Source of the DNA: Clostridium sp. CS001
GTDB lineage: Bacteria > Bacillota > Clostridia > Clostridiales > Clostridiaceae
DNA: 63,527 nucleotides
NCBI RefSeq assembly: GCF_020443565.1
Contig: NZ_JAIZZN010000024.1
Coordinates: forward strand, 1-63,527
Direction of reading: 5' to 3'
Shown here: positions 1 to 8,001 of the stretch, in pieces
Layout of the letters: each line of letters opens with the position of its first letter
How positions within the stretch are numbered: the first letter of the stretch is position 1
The notes under the pieces: model-generated
The model's input: only the letters and a program-made list of their open reading frames with translations
Told to the model about the DNA's origin: nothing
Database searches by the model: none
Made by a program: the position numbers and the translations under genes

Positions 1-110
1 TGAAAAATATTTATGATTAGGTAAATCTTATTGAACCGCCAAGTACCGAACGGTATGCTTGGTGGTGTGAGAGGTCGCTGAATAAATTAATTATTCAGCT
101 CCTACTCGAT
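1..110 (+). mobile_element. 3' end of a group II intron (domains V and VI), truncated by the window edge
   Basis: Positions 35-66 fold as a domain V hairpin: ACCGCCAAG pairs with CTTGGTGGT (9 bp), then TACC pairs with GGTA around a GAAC loop, with the expected two-base bulge (TG) on the 3' side. Positions 69-107 fold as domain VI: GAGAGG pairs with CCT-A-CTC leaving A104 bulged as the branch-point adenosine, above which GCTGAATAA pairs with TTATTCAGC. The intron would end at about 110 (CGAT). The text between 31 and 75 resembles the region downstream of many bacterial intron reverse transcriptase genes. The rest of the intron, and any reverse transcriptase, would lie before the window. Confidence 0.8.
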
Positions 111-256
111 TGCATCATAATAGAACATTATCATACGCATATGTAAGTAAAGTTTTATACAGATACTTAACTCTAGACTATTATATAAAGTAGAAATATG
201 TACTATAATTATATATGTGTGACATAAGACAAAAAATATTAAAGGGGAAAAATCAT

Positions 257-961
257 ATGAAAATAGATATTATAATTTCGGCCAGCGATATAAAAAAAGA
301 AAAAATAGAAAATAAAACTGTGGTAGTTATAGATATACTTAGGGCAACTAGCGTAATAACTACTGCAATGAATAATGGATGCAAGGGTGTTATTCCTGTT
401 TTAACAGTAGAGGAAGCATCGAGCATTGTGAGAAATAGTAAAGAGGAATTTATGCTTGGCGGAGAAAGAAATGCACTGAGGATAGAAGGCTTTCACTATT
501 CCAATTCCCCATTAGAATACACTAGAGAAAGCATTCAGGGTAAAACTCTTGTTATGACTACTACAAATGGTACTAAAGCTATAAAAGGCTGCATAGGAGC
601 TAGTAACATCCTAATTGGTGCAATGGTGAATGCAAAGGCTACTGCAAAAAGAATATTAGAATTAAACAATGATGTGGTAATAGTTAATGCAGGAACTTAT
701 GGTGAGTTTTCTATAGATGATTTCTTGTGCAGTGGATACATAATTGATTGTATATTAGAATCTCTGCAAGCAGAGCTTTCAGATATAGCTATAACTTCAC
801 ATTATATTTATAAAAATAATAAAGATATTCATAGCTTTATTAAATATGCAAATCACTACAAAAGGATTACAGAGTTAGGTCTTGAAGCAGATTTAGAATA
901 CTGCTGCAGAAAAGATACTATAGACATTGTTCCAGAATATAGGGATGGGATTATAGTTTAA
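257..961 (+). CDS. comB: Probable 2-phosphosulfolactate phosphatase (ComB family)
   Basis: The 234-residue product matches the ComB family: [12 protein letters not shown] near the N-terminus (Mg-binding Asp), [22 protein letters not shown] and a C-terminal [17 protein letters not shown]. ComB enzymes hydrolyse 2-phosphosulfolactate to sulfolactate, a step of coenzyme M synthesis in methanogens. In clostridia the true substrate is not established, so the name reflects family and not proven function. I chose ATG 257 because GGGG at 244-247 gives a suitable ribosome binding site; an upstream in-frame ATG at 215 adds 14 residues but lacks one. The gene stands alone and faces the next gene, with a long inverted repeat between them. 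Confidence 0.85.
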   Translation: MKIDIIISASDIKKEKIENKTVVVIDILRATSVITTAMNNGCKGVIPVLTVEEASSIVRNSKEEFMLGGERNALRIEGFHYSNSPLEYTRESIQGKTLVMTTTNGTKAIKGCIGASNILIGAMVNAKATAKRILELNNDVVIVNAGTYGEFSIDDFLCSGYIIDCILESLQAELSDIAITSHYIYKNNKDIHSFIKYANHYKRITELGLEADLEYCCRKDTIDIVPEYRDGIIV

Positions 962-1031
962 AAAAGTACGATATACTTAATTGAAAGATTATATAATGAT
1001 AAAGTTTTGATTACTTATATTTTAGCATAAT

Positions 1032-1128
1032 AAAAAGGTATATATTACGTAAAGTGCATTTGAACAAGCTAATAAATTTTAGAATTTCTTAGCGATGTGA
1101 AAGCAGTTGTAGTAATATATACCTTTTT
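1032..1128. terminator. Long inverted repeat between convergent genes, possible bidirectional terminator
   Basis: A perfect 17-bp inverted repeat (1032-1048 and 1112-1128) begins AAAAAGG and ends CCTTTTT, enclosing a 63-base loop. It lies between the ends of comB and the methyltransferase gene. The A/T runs suit termination in both directions, but the loop is unusually long for an intrinsic terminator. Confidence 0.55.
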
Positions 1129-1132
1129 CGTT

Positions 1133-2308
1133 TTAAACTACTTGGAACACATAAAATTTTAAATAATAAGATTCATCAGAATTCCATAGTATTGGATGAT
1201 CTGCAGCTTGAGTTCTAAATTCTACTTGTCTCAGTGTTCTTTTAGCATCCAATGCTGCTTCCGCTATTGTATCTCTAAACAAATCAGGATACATAAAATG
1301 AGAGCAGGAACAAGTTACAAGATAGCCACCTGGTTTAACTAATTTCATTCCACGCAGGTTAATTTCCTTATATCCTCTTGAAGCTCCATCTATAGTAGAA
1401 CGTGATTTTGTAAAGGCTGGGGGATCAAGTATTACTACATCATATTGTCTTTTATCTCTTGACCATTCTCTTAGTATATCAAAGGCGTTATGGCACTCAA
1501 ATTTAACTGTATCTGAAAGGCCATTAAGCTCTGCATTTTTTCTGCAAAAATCTATTGCATGCTCAGAAATATCTACTCCAAGAACACTTTTAGCACCAGC
1601 GATACCTGCATTAAGAGCAAAGGAGCCTGTGTGGGTAAAGCAATCTAAAACATCAGCGTCTTTGCACAATCTGTGGATAGCTGCTCTGTTTTCCTTTTGA
1701 TCTAAGAAAAATCCGGTCTTTTGACCATTTTCAATATCAACGAAGTATTTTACACCGTTTTCAACAATTTCTACCATGGTATCAAAGGGCTCTGTTAAGA
1801 AGCCTTTTGTTTGCTCCATTCCTTCAAGCTCGCGAACTCTAGCATCACTTCGCTCATAAACGCCTTTTGCACCATATTCTTCTACTAATAAATTAACAAC
1901 TATATCTTTGTATCTATCTATACCTAGTGCCAAAGATTGAATAACATAATAGTCTTCAAATTTATCTATAGTAAGGCCAGGCAAAAAGTCTGCTTCTCCA
2001 AATACGAACCTACAACTAGAGGTATCGATAATAGTTTTTCTATAATTCCAAGCATCAGCAAGTCTTCTGCGGAAAAAGTCTTCATTTACTTCTTCCATTA
2101 TATCTCTAGTCATTATTCTTATAGCAATTTTAGATGCATCATTTACAAAGCCCTTGCCTATAAACTCTCCTCTAAAATTGTATACCTCAATTATATCTCC
2201 ATTTTCATACTCACCATCAAAGTTTTCTATCTCATTTGCATATATCCAAAGGTGTCCTTTTTCTGCATTTCTGCCCTTACCTTTATATAAGTAAAATTTA
2301 CAAGCCAT
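1133..2308 (-). CDS. PUA-domain class I SAM-dependent rRNA methyltransferase (RlmI/YccW-like)
   Basis: The 391-residue protein begins with a PUA-type RNA-binding domain (about residues 3-75; KGHLWIYANEIE), followed by an RlmI-like central part and a Rossmann methyltransferase domain with VLDCFTHTGSFAL (SAM-binding motif I) and LDPPAFTKSR (catalytic PP motif). E. coli RlmI makes m5C1962 in 23S rRNA, and this is the closest described role; the exact target base here is inferred. The ATG at 2308 follows AGGAGG. It is monocistronic and transcribed away from the ABC-F gene. Confidence 0.85.
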   Translation of the reverse strand: MACKFYLYKGKGRNAEKGHLWIYANEIENFDGEYENGDIIEVYNFRGEFIGKGFVNDASKIAIRIMTRDIMEEVNEDFFRRRLADAWNYRKTIIDTSSCRFVFGEADFLPGLTIDKFEDYYVIQSLALGIDRYKDIVVNLLVEEYGAKGVYERSDARVRELEGMEQTKGFLTEPFDTMVEIVENGVKYFVDIENGQKTGFFLDQKENRAAIHRLCKDADVLDCFTHTGSFALNAGIAGAKSVLGVDISEHAIDFCRKNAELNGLSDTVKFECHNAFDILREWSRDKRQYDVVILDPPAFTKSRSTIDGASRGYKEINLRGMKLVKPGGYLVTCSCSHFMYPDLFRDTIAEAALDAKRTLRQVEFRTQAADHPILWNSDESYYLKFYVFQVV

Positions 2309-2651
2309 TTTTAATTCCTCCTGTGTTCTTTAGGGTTACAAACAACTTTTAATAAGAAATATCAAGCTATTTATCTATAGTAGTATACCACACCCAATTA
2401 ATTTTCAACATAAAATCCATAAAATTCTTTTGACATAAGAGCACTTATAAATTAAACTAATCTATGTGTTGTTTTTTAATGTATGGTATTATTTTTTAAT
2501 TAATACTATTGCTTTTGAATACACAACTTAGTTAAAAAGCTTTGAATTTAATGATTAAATGTATTTGCTTTTGGATGAGATTCCATAGTTTTCATAGAAG
2601 ATTTTACGAAGTAAATGAATATAAAATTATAGATTATAAGGAGAATAACAA
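2309..2651. other. Divergent intergenic region (343 bp)
   Basis: AT-rich gap between the divergent methyltransferase and ABC-F genes, which must hold both promoters. I see no confident -35/-10 pair, hairpin or ORF. AAGGAGA at 2639 is the ABC-F ribosome binding site. Confidence 0.5.
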
Positions 2652-4208
2652 ATGAGTATATTAGTAGTAAAGAATATTAACCATGGCTTTGGTGACAGAG
2701 CAATTTTTGAAAATGTATCTTTTAGGTTACTTAAAGGGGAACATATAGCACTTATAGGAGCTAACGGAGAAGGTAAGTCAACTTTCATGAACATTATTAC
2801 TGGAAAACTTATGCCAGATGAAGGTGAAGTTGAATGGTCAAATGGTGTGAGGGTAGGATACATGGATCAGCACACTGCATTGGAAAACGGACAAACAATT
2901 CAAGATGTATTAAGAGGTGCATTTAAATATCTTTTTGACTTAGAAGAAGAAATGATGGTTATAGCAGAAAAGATGGCTGATGTAACACCTGAAGAGCTAG
3001 AAAAATTATTAGATAGAATGGGTACAATTCAAGATTTGTTAGATCATAATGGATTTTATAATATTGATTCCAAGATAGATGAGGTAGCGGCTGGAATTGG
3101 GCTTCGAGATGTTGGTCTTGAAAAAGAGGTTTCGGATTTAAGCGGAGGACAAAGAACAAAAATTCTTCTTGCAAAACTTTTGTTAGAAGTTCCGGATATT
3201 CTTTTACTAGACGAGCCTACTAACTACTTAGATGAACAACATGTAGAATGGCTTAAGAGATATCTTCAAAATTATGAAAATGCTTTTATCTTAATATCCC
3301 ACGATGTTCCATTCTTAAGCGATGTAGTTAATTTAATATATCATGTGGAGAATAAAGAACTAAGTAGATATTCAGGTTCCTATGATGAATTCATAAGAGT
3401 ATATGAGGCTAAAAAGAAACAAGTGGAATCTGCCTACGAAAGACAACAACAAGAAATTGCCAAACTAGAGGACTTTGTTGCTAGAAATAAAGCAAGGGTT
3501 GCCACTAGTAATATGGCAAAATCAAGACAAAAGAAATTAGACAAAATTGATAGAATAGAAATTACAAAAGAAAAACCAAAACCAGAGTTTAACTTTAAAA
3601 CTGCAAGAGCTTCAGGAAGAGTAATCTTTGAAACTAAGGATTTGGTTATTGGATACGATAGTCCATTAACTAAGCCACTTGATTTGTACATGGAAAGAGG
3701 CCAAAAAATTGCTTTAGTGGGTGCTAATGGTCTTGGAAAAACAACTTTATTAAAAAGTCTTATGGGTAGTATTAAGGCTCTTTCAGGTAAAGTAAATTTA
3801 GGTGATTATCAATATATAGGGTACTTTGAACAGGAAATCAAGGGTTCAAACTATGATAGTTGTATTGATGAGTTTTGGAAGGACTTTCAAGGATATACTC
3901 AATATGAGGTAAGAGCAGCACTTGCAAAGTGCGGACTTACTACAAAGCATATTGAAAGTAAGATTGTGGTACTTAGTGGTGGAGAACAAGCAAAGGTAAG
4001 ACTTGCTAAGCTTATAAATAAAGAAACCAACATTTTAATTCTAGACGAGCCTACCAATCATTTAGATGTAGATGCCAAGGAAGAGTTAAAAAGAGCATTA
4101 AAAGAATATAAAGGAACAATCCTTTTAGTTTGCCATGAACCAGAATTTTATCAAGATATAGTTACAGATGTATGGAATTGTGAGAATTGGACTACAAAGA
4201 TTGTGTAG
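2652..4208 (+). CDS. ABC-F family ATP-binding protein (YkpA/YbiT-like)
   Basis: The 518-residue protein has two ATPase domains and no membrane segments. Domain 1 has Walker A GANGEGKST (about 36), signature LSGGQ and Walker B LLLDEPTNYLD. Domain 2 has GANGLGKTT, LSGGEQ and LILDEPTNHLD. A charged, probably helical linker of about 80 residues (ESAYERQQQEIAKLEDF) joins them, as in ABC-F proteins that act in the ribosomal E site. Architecture resembles B. subtilis YkpA and E. coli YbiT, which are housekeeping translation factors; a role in antibiotic resistance cannot be excluded from sequence. The ATG is preceded by AAGGAGA. Confidence 0.9.
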   Translation: MSILVVKNINHGFGDRAIFENVSFRLLKGEHIALIGANGEGKSTFMNIITGKLMPDEGEVEWSNGVRVGYMDQHTALENGQTIQDVLRGAFKYLFDLEEEMMVIAEKMADVTPEELEKLLDRMGTIQDLLDHNGFYNIDSKIDEVAAGIGLRDVGLEKEVSDLSGGQRTKILLAKLLLEVPDILLLDEPTNYLDEQHVEWLKRYLQNYENAFILISHDVPFLSDVVNLIYHVENKELSRYSGSYDEFIRVYEAKKKQVESAYERQQQEIAKLEDFVARNKARVATSNMAKSRQKKLDKIDRIEITKEKPKPEFNFKTARASGRVIFETKDLVIGYDSPLTKPLDLYMERGQKIALVGANGLGKTTLLKSLMGSIKALSGKVNLGDYQYIGYFEQEIKGSNYDSCIDEFWKDFQGYTQYEVRAALAKCGLTTKHIESKIVVLSGGEQAKVRLAKLINKETNILILDEPTNHLDVDAKEELKRALKEYKGTILLVCHEPEFYQDIVTDVWNCENWTTKIV

Positions 4209-4219
4209 ATAAAAATTAA

Positions 4220-4262
4220 AATACTAGGAGATATTTTATAATATTTCCTAGTATTATTTATA
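4220..4262. terminator. Bidirectional terminator hairpin
   Basis: AATACTAGGA (4220-4229) pairs with TCCTAGTATT (4246-4255), followed by ATTTATATT. It lies between the ends of the ABC-F gene and the convergent DUF2812 gene. Confidence 0.7.
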
Positions 4263-4288
4263 TTAAGAATAGCATTTTGTTTATAACG

Positions 4289-4807
4289 TTACATATTTTG
4301 CTCATGTTTATATTGCTTGATTTTCCATTTACATTTCCAAACTATTTTTAATATTGCTAAACATATTACTCCAATAAAAACTGTGAATATACCAAAAGCA
4401 TAAGAGCCAGTGTTGATTGTTGCCATACCCTCCATAAAGAAGCAGATGACTTCTATAATCAGAGCTACCTTGAAAAATTTCTTAATTTTAGTGTATTGAG
4501 TGATTTTTGATTCTACATCAGTATACATTTCAAAGAGACCATCTGATGCCTTCTTTTGTAAGTATACCCATCTCCACCATTGGGATATGACTTCTACTCC
4601 TGTATCCTCCATGAAGGCTGAATAGTCATCTTTTTCGCTATTCCAGCTATCAAGCAAGTCTATTTGATAGTTATATTCTCCTGGTTCACATTTTTCAAAA
4701 GTATAAAAACCAAGGAAGAATTTCTTAAAGGCCCATCCATTTAAACACATTTTCTTTAACCAAACTTCTTCTTCATCTTTGTCATAATATAGTTTGAATT
4801 TTAACAT
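4289..4807 (-). CDS. DUF2812-family membrane protein
   Basis: The N-terminal half (MLKFKLYYDKDEEEVWLKKM, then GWAFKK and a Trp-rich VISQWWRWVYLQKK) is the soluble DUF2812 module. The C-terminal half has two hydrophobic stretches (VALIIEVICFF and FGIFTVFIGVICLAILKIVW) and a basic tail. No biochemical role is established for the family. DUF2812 genes usually follow a PadR regulator, as here. I prefer ATG 4807 (172 codons): AGGGGG sits 9 bases upstream and overlaps the padR stop codon, suggesting translational coupling. The upstream ATG at 4828 would add 7 residues without a good site. Confidence 0.8.
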   Translation of the reverse strand: MLKFKLYYDKDEEEVWLKKMCLNGWAFKKFFLGFYTFEKCEPGEYNYQIDLLDSWNSEKDDYSAFMEDTGVEVISQWWRWVYLQKKASDGLFEMYTDVESKITQYTKIKKFFKVALIIEVICFFMEGMATINTGSYAFGIFTVFIGVICLAILKIVWKCKWKIKQYKHEQNM

Positions 4808-4820
4808 AGATACACGCCCC

Positions 4821-5132
4821 CTAATCACTTATATTTTTTGCGTTTTTTATAAGTTCATTTAACCTTGTTACTTCATTTTTGAATATTTCTTTTCCGGCAT
4901 CTGTAATAAGATATTCTTTTTTCTTTCTAGATTCCTTATCCTCACTATATAAATTAAGCCAGCCCTTTGAAAGCATTGAATTAATAGCGCCATATAAGGT
5001 GCCTGGTCCTAGGGTTACTCTTTTATCTGTCATTTCACTTACAGCTTGAATAATTCCATATCCATGATTGGGTGTATGCACAGCCAACAAGATATAAAAT
5101 AAAGCTTCTGTCAAAGGTGTGTTATTTTCCAA
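4821..5132 (-). CDS. PadR-family transcriptional regulator
   Basis: The 103-residue protein is a short (subfamily 2 type) PadR winged-helix repressor: ALFYILLAVHTPNHGYGIIQAV, then LGPGTLYGAINSMLSKGWL (recognition helix and wing) and KKEYLITDAGKEI, with a short C-terminal dimer helix. The start is TTG at 5132, with GGAGGT 8 bases upstream. A 37-base palindrome overlaps its promoter (see 5151-5187), so autorepression together with the downstream DUF2812 gene is likely. The inducing signal is unknown; related PadR/DUF2812 pairs are often linked to envelope stress, but nothing here shows that. Confidence 0.9.
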   Translation of the reverse strand: MENNTPLTEALFYILLAVHTPNHGYGIIQAVSEMTDKRVTLGPGTLYGAINSMLSKGWLNLYSEDKESRKKKEYLITDAGKEIFKNEVTRLNELIKNAKNISD

Positions 5133-5150
5133 TTATATCAACCTCCAATA

Positions 5151-5197
5151 TATCGCTTGATGATATATAATATATCATCAAGCGATACGTTTGTCAA
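5151..5197 (-). promoter_or_regulatory. padR promoter with embedded palindromic operator
   Basis: A perfect inverted repeat with 17-bp arms and a 3-base spacer spans 5151-5187 (arm TATCGCTTGATGATATA). On the minus strand a consensus -35 TTGACA (5197-5192) and a -10 TATATT (5174-5169) are 17 bases apart. The palindrome therefore covers the spacer, the -10 and the start site. This is the classic arrangement for autorepression by PadR. Confidence 0.8.
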
Positions 5198-5250
5198 CGA
5201 TATATTAAAAAATATATTATACATCATAAGCTACATAGTATAATAAAAAA

Positions 5251-5284
5251 AACTTCAGAAAGGATGTAAATATCCTTCTGAAGT
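5251..5284 (-). terminator. Intrinsic terminator of the 5324-6181 gene
   Basis: ACTTCAGAA and TTCTGAAGT (5252-5260 and 5276-5284), with inner GGAT/ATCC, form a stem followed on the minus strand by eight T residues. Confidence 0.8.
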
Positions 5285-5323
5285 CTTTATTATTTACGTA
5301 TTAATGATGATTCCATAGAAATT

Positions 5324-6181
5324 CTAGTTTAAAACTTCCAAGCCCAGGTCTAGTATATTTGCAAATAGTGATAATGTATTAATGTTTGGGATAACATTAT
5401 TTTTAACATCTAATAATTTTCCAAGGCCGTAATCAGTGTAGATACTAACGCTAGCAAAGTTACTTTCACCCAGATCACAAATAATATCTGTTTCATATAA
5501 CTTTATTTTAGTCATTTTATCAATAGGCTCTACTATTTTATAAAGTCTTGTGGAATAATCATATCTTAGAACTTTTAGAGTATCACTTGATAATATTTTT
5601 TGTGGTTTAGTGTTTATATCATACTTTGAAGTAGCAGACGCAACATTGTTAATAACAAAATAAGAAACATTTCTTTTGTAGTTTACCTTATCTTTAAATT
5701 CTTGTAATCTTTCTAAATTCAAATTAACATCTACTGAGATCTCATCAATATCTAAGGTGTTAAAACATTCCTTTATGCAAGTTAATTCTTCTTTTCCATG
5801 AAGCTCCCTAGCTAAGATATTCATGCAATCATCATAGATATCTTCAAAAGAGCTAAATTGCAATGAATATTTTATATTATCTAAAACAAGGTAAATCTTG
5901 AAGGTAGATTTATTACTGTTTTTAGAGGAATAATTTACTTCAACTAATAAATGTTCATGTAGTAGCCCTGTATCAAGTGTTATTTTTTCGATTCCTTCAT
6001 TAAATTGTACAATGTAATTTTCATTAGTAGATAAGGTTTGTTTATGCTGATTTATTATGTATGTACTTTTAAAGCCAGCCTCATTAATTTCACCAACTCT
6101 TAATGAAATTGTTTTTGAAAGTTTCTTTAGATTTATATATGGTCTATCTATACATAGATTATTTTCAGATATTATTCTCAT
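5324..6181 (-). CDS. Protein of unknown function (285 aa)
   Basis: I do not recognise this protein. It is soluble, with no signal peptide or membrane segment, and rich in Asn, Lys, Ile and Ser with alternating beta-like stretches (STFKIYLVLDNIKYSLQF) and two short Cys-containing segments. The start ATG 6181 follows AAAGGAG; an in-frame TTG at 6205 is less likely. It ends in its own terminator and appears monocistronic. The next annotated gene upstream on the same strand is the SH3-like protein at 6573, separated by a plus-strand small gene. Confidence 0.7.
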   Translation of the reverse strand: MRIISENNLCIDRPYINLKKLSKTISLRVGEINEAGFKSTYIINQHKQTLSTNENYIVQFNEGIEKITLDTGLLHEHLLVEVNYSSKNSNKSTFKIYLVLDNIKYSLQFSSFEDIYDDCMNILARELHGKEELTCIKECFNTLDIDEISVDVNLNLERLQEFKDKVNYKRNVSYFVINNVASATSKYDINTKPQKILSSDTLKVLRYDYSTRLYKIVEPIDKMTKIKLYETDIICDLGESNFASVSIYTDYGLGKLLDVKNNVIPNINTLSLFANILDLGLEVLN

Positions 6182-6392
6182 AGTGAACTCCTTTAGCACT
6201 AACAAAATTGTTAGTTTGATTCATAAATTATAACATAAGTAACATTGAAAAAATTAAAAACTTAATCAATAAGGAAAGGTCTATTGATTAAGTCTATTTT
6301 TACTATTAATTTCATAGCATTATAATTTCTATATTGAGCAAAATAGTAAGATGACATTATGATCAAATTATTATTTTAGGAGGTATAACACA

Positions 6393-6497
6393 ATGAGCGA
6401 AAAAAAAGATCCTACCGTTTCAAGCCAACAAGAAAAAGAAAAGAAAGAAAACAATTTAAAACATAAGCACAGTAAAAAAACTCATAAAAAGGATTAA
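6393..6497 (+). CDS. Small lysine-rich hydrophilic protein (34 aa)
   Basis: A 34-codon reading frame starts at ATG 6393, with TTTAGGAGG 9 bases upstream, and is followed within 20 bases by a hairpin. The product (MSEKKDPTVSSQQEKEK, ending HSKKTHKKD) is almost entirely charged and probably disordered. The strong ribosome binding site and the hairpin argue that it is real. I do not recognise the family, and its function is unknown. Confidence 0.6.
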   Translation: MSEKKDPTVSSQQEKEKKENNLKHKHSKKTHKKD

Positions 6498-6513
6498 TAT
6501 TACGAGAATTAAT

Positions 6514-6544
6514 AAAGGCATATACCCCATGGATATATGCCTTT
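6514..6544. terminator. Hairpin between convergent genes
   Basis: AAAGGCATATA (6514-6524) pairs perfectly with TATATGCCTTT (6534-6544). It follows the small plus-strand gene and lies downstream of the minus-strand SH3 gene. It has no long T tract. Confidence 0.6.
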
Positions 6545-6572
6545 GCCTAATAACAACATCTAAGATGATGAT

Positions 6573-7010
6573 TTAAGTAGTTGTCTCTTCTTCACAATTA
6601 ACAGTATCATCTACGGTAATTACGATATCTCTTTTTATCCACCCTTTATTATTAATATTAGTCTGGGATTTTAGGGAGACTTCATACCAGGAAATATTAA
6701 AGAGCTCAGCTAAATCTTGAATTTCTAGGTCAGTTCCTCTAGCTATACTAGATAGTATTGGTGAACTTTCCATAGGACTTAGATATAGGCTACAATTTGC
6801 TTTTGTAGTTCCTGCCTTAAAAAGTGGCTGTTTGTATCTTATTATAATTGGGCCCTCAGCACCGCGAACACTTGCAATTTTTGATTTAAATTCTCTGTTT
6901 TGTCTAGAGGTAATCTTTAGTTGAGTGTTCAAAGTAGATAGCTTTTGGCCCATTATATAATAATATACGCCAAAACATATAAGAAGAATTGAAAATAGAA
7001 TAATAAGCAA
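6573..7010 (-). CDS. Membrane-anchored protein with an SH3-like domain (145 aa)
   Basis: An N-terminal membrane segment (LIILFSILLICFGVYYYIM) is followed by a short coiled-coil-like stretch and then a domain (about residues 60-130) with SH3b features: KANCSLYLSPMESSPILSSI, GTDLEIQDL, SWYEVSL and GWIKRDIV. Bacterial SH3 domains often bind cell wall peptides, so an extracytoplasmic wall-binding role is plausible but inferred. The start is TTG at 7010 with AAGGAGA upstream. Confidence 0.65.
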   Translation of the reverse strand: MLIILFSILLICFGVYYYIMGQKLSTLNTQLKITSRQNREFKSKIASVRGAEGPIIIRYKQPLFKAGTTKANCSLYLSPMESSPILSSIARGTDLEIQDLAELFNISWYEVSLKSQTNINNKGWIKRDIVITVDDTVNCEEETTT

Positions 7011-7128
7011 TGATATCTCTCCTTGTAAATTGCTTCTTAGAAGATATGAAAGAGGTTAATCTAAAAGATGGAACAATAGTAGGTTAAGTTATATTTCGTT
7101 CTAGTATATACTATTCTATAGAAAACAA

Positions 7129-7200
7129 AAAAATTCATATAAAAAATCCAACTATCTGCAATTAACGAAGATATGTGCGGGAGTTTTTATATGAATTTTT
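7129..7200. terminator. Long inverted repeat upstream of the SH3 gene and downstream of the HAD gene
   Basis: A perfect 17-bp inverted repeat (7129-7145 and 7184-7200) begins AAAAATTCATAT. It encloses a 38-base loop with a smaller TATCT/AGATA pairing. It could terminate minus-strand read-through or act as an element in its own right; see the findings. Confidence 0.45.
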
Positions 7201-7229
7201 AACCACATTTCAGCACCTCAGGTGATGAT

Positions 7230-7883
7230 TTAATTGGATGTTATTAGTTCATGATATTCTATTATGTATCTATCTGCATGGTAAATAATATCTTCCCATT
7301 GATGTTTAGAAAAATCATCATATACACCAACGACCTTCATTCCGGCAAGCTTTGCACCCTTAACTGCAGGAAGGATATCTTCAAAGACAATACATTCCTC
7401 TGGTTTTACACCTAACCTCTCTGCTGCAAGCAAATATACATCAGGAAAGTTTTTGCCTCTAGAGACTTCTTCAGTTAGAGTTATGGAGTCAAAGAAATCA
7501 TATATTCCGTTAGCGTTTAGTCCTGCTTCTAATAGAATTCTTGTATTACTTGTAGCTAGTCCAATTTTTATATTTAGGGTTTTAAGTAAAGATAAAAATT
7601 CAATTGCACCAGGTTTTAGCCTCACATCACTAATGTACGACCTATGAGCAGAATCTAACCACTCTTTTTTTATTTCCTCTAAAGTGTCTGTTATGTTAAA
7701 GGTATTTTTAAAGTATACTGCAACATCGTCAAAACTGAGGTGCTCTATTTGGTCTTTTAGATCTTTAGGTAAATCAATGTTTCGAACTTTTAAATAATCT
7801 TCATCTATTTTACCCCAAACCCACATGGAATCTATAAGTGTACCATCTAAATCAAAAATTACAGCTTTAATATTTGTTAGCAT
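7230..7883 (-). CDS. HAD-superfamily hydrolase, beta-phosphoglucomutase/YhcW-like
   Basis: The 217-residue protein has all HAD motifs: DLDGTLIDS (nucleophile and acid Asp near residue 11), LATSN (motif II), K in RGKNFPD (motif III), and VFEDILPAVKGAKLAGM (motif IV). The helical cap lies after motif I, as in subfamily IA phosphatases and phosphoglucomutases. It probably acts on a small phosphorylated sugar or nucleotide; the substrate cannot be read from the sequence. GAGGTGAG precedes ATG 7883. Confidence 0.85.
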   Translation of the reverse strand: MLTNIKAVIFDLDGTLIDSMWVWGKIDEDYLKVRNIDLPKDLKDQIEHLSFDDVAVYFKNTFNITDTLEEIKKEWLDSAHRSYISDVRLKPGAIEFLSLLKTLNIKIGLATSNTRILLEAGLNANGIYDFFDSITLTEEVSRGKNFPDVYLLAAERLGVKPEECIVFEDILPAVKGAKLAGMKVVGVYDDFSKHQWEDIIYHADRYIIEYHELITSN

Positions 7884-8001
7884 TTACTCACCTCGCATAT
7901 AAATATAGCAGAATTAGATAAATTACCTACCAAAGCAACCTTTCTAGGCTAAACAACTGCCACTTATAGAAGATGGCAGACTTTAAGCTTCCAAAATGTT
8001 G

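Noticed and set aside
7129-7200. A riboswitch in the leader of the SH3 gene
   Set aside because: Only one stem with a long loop; no known aptamer motif, and it lies between two genes where a terminator-like role is simpler.
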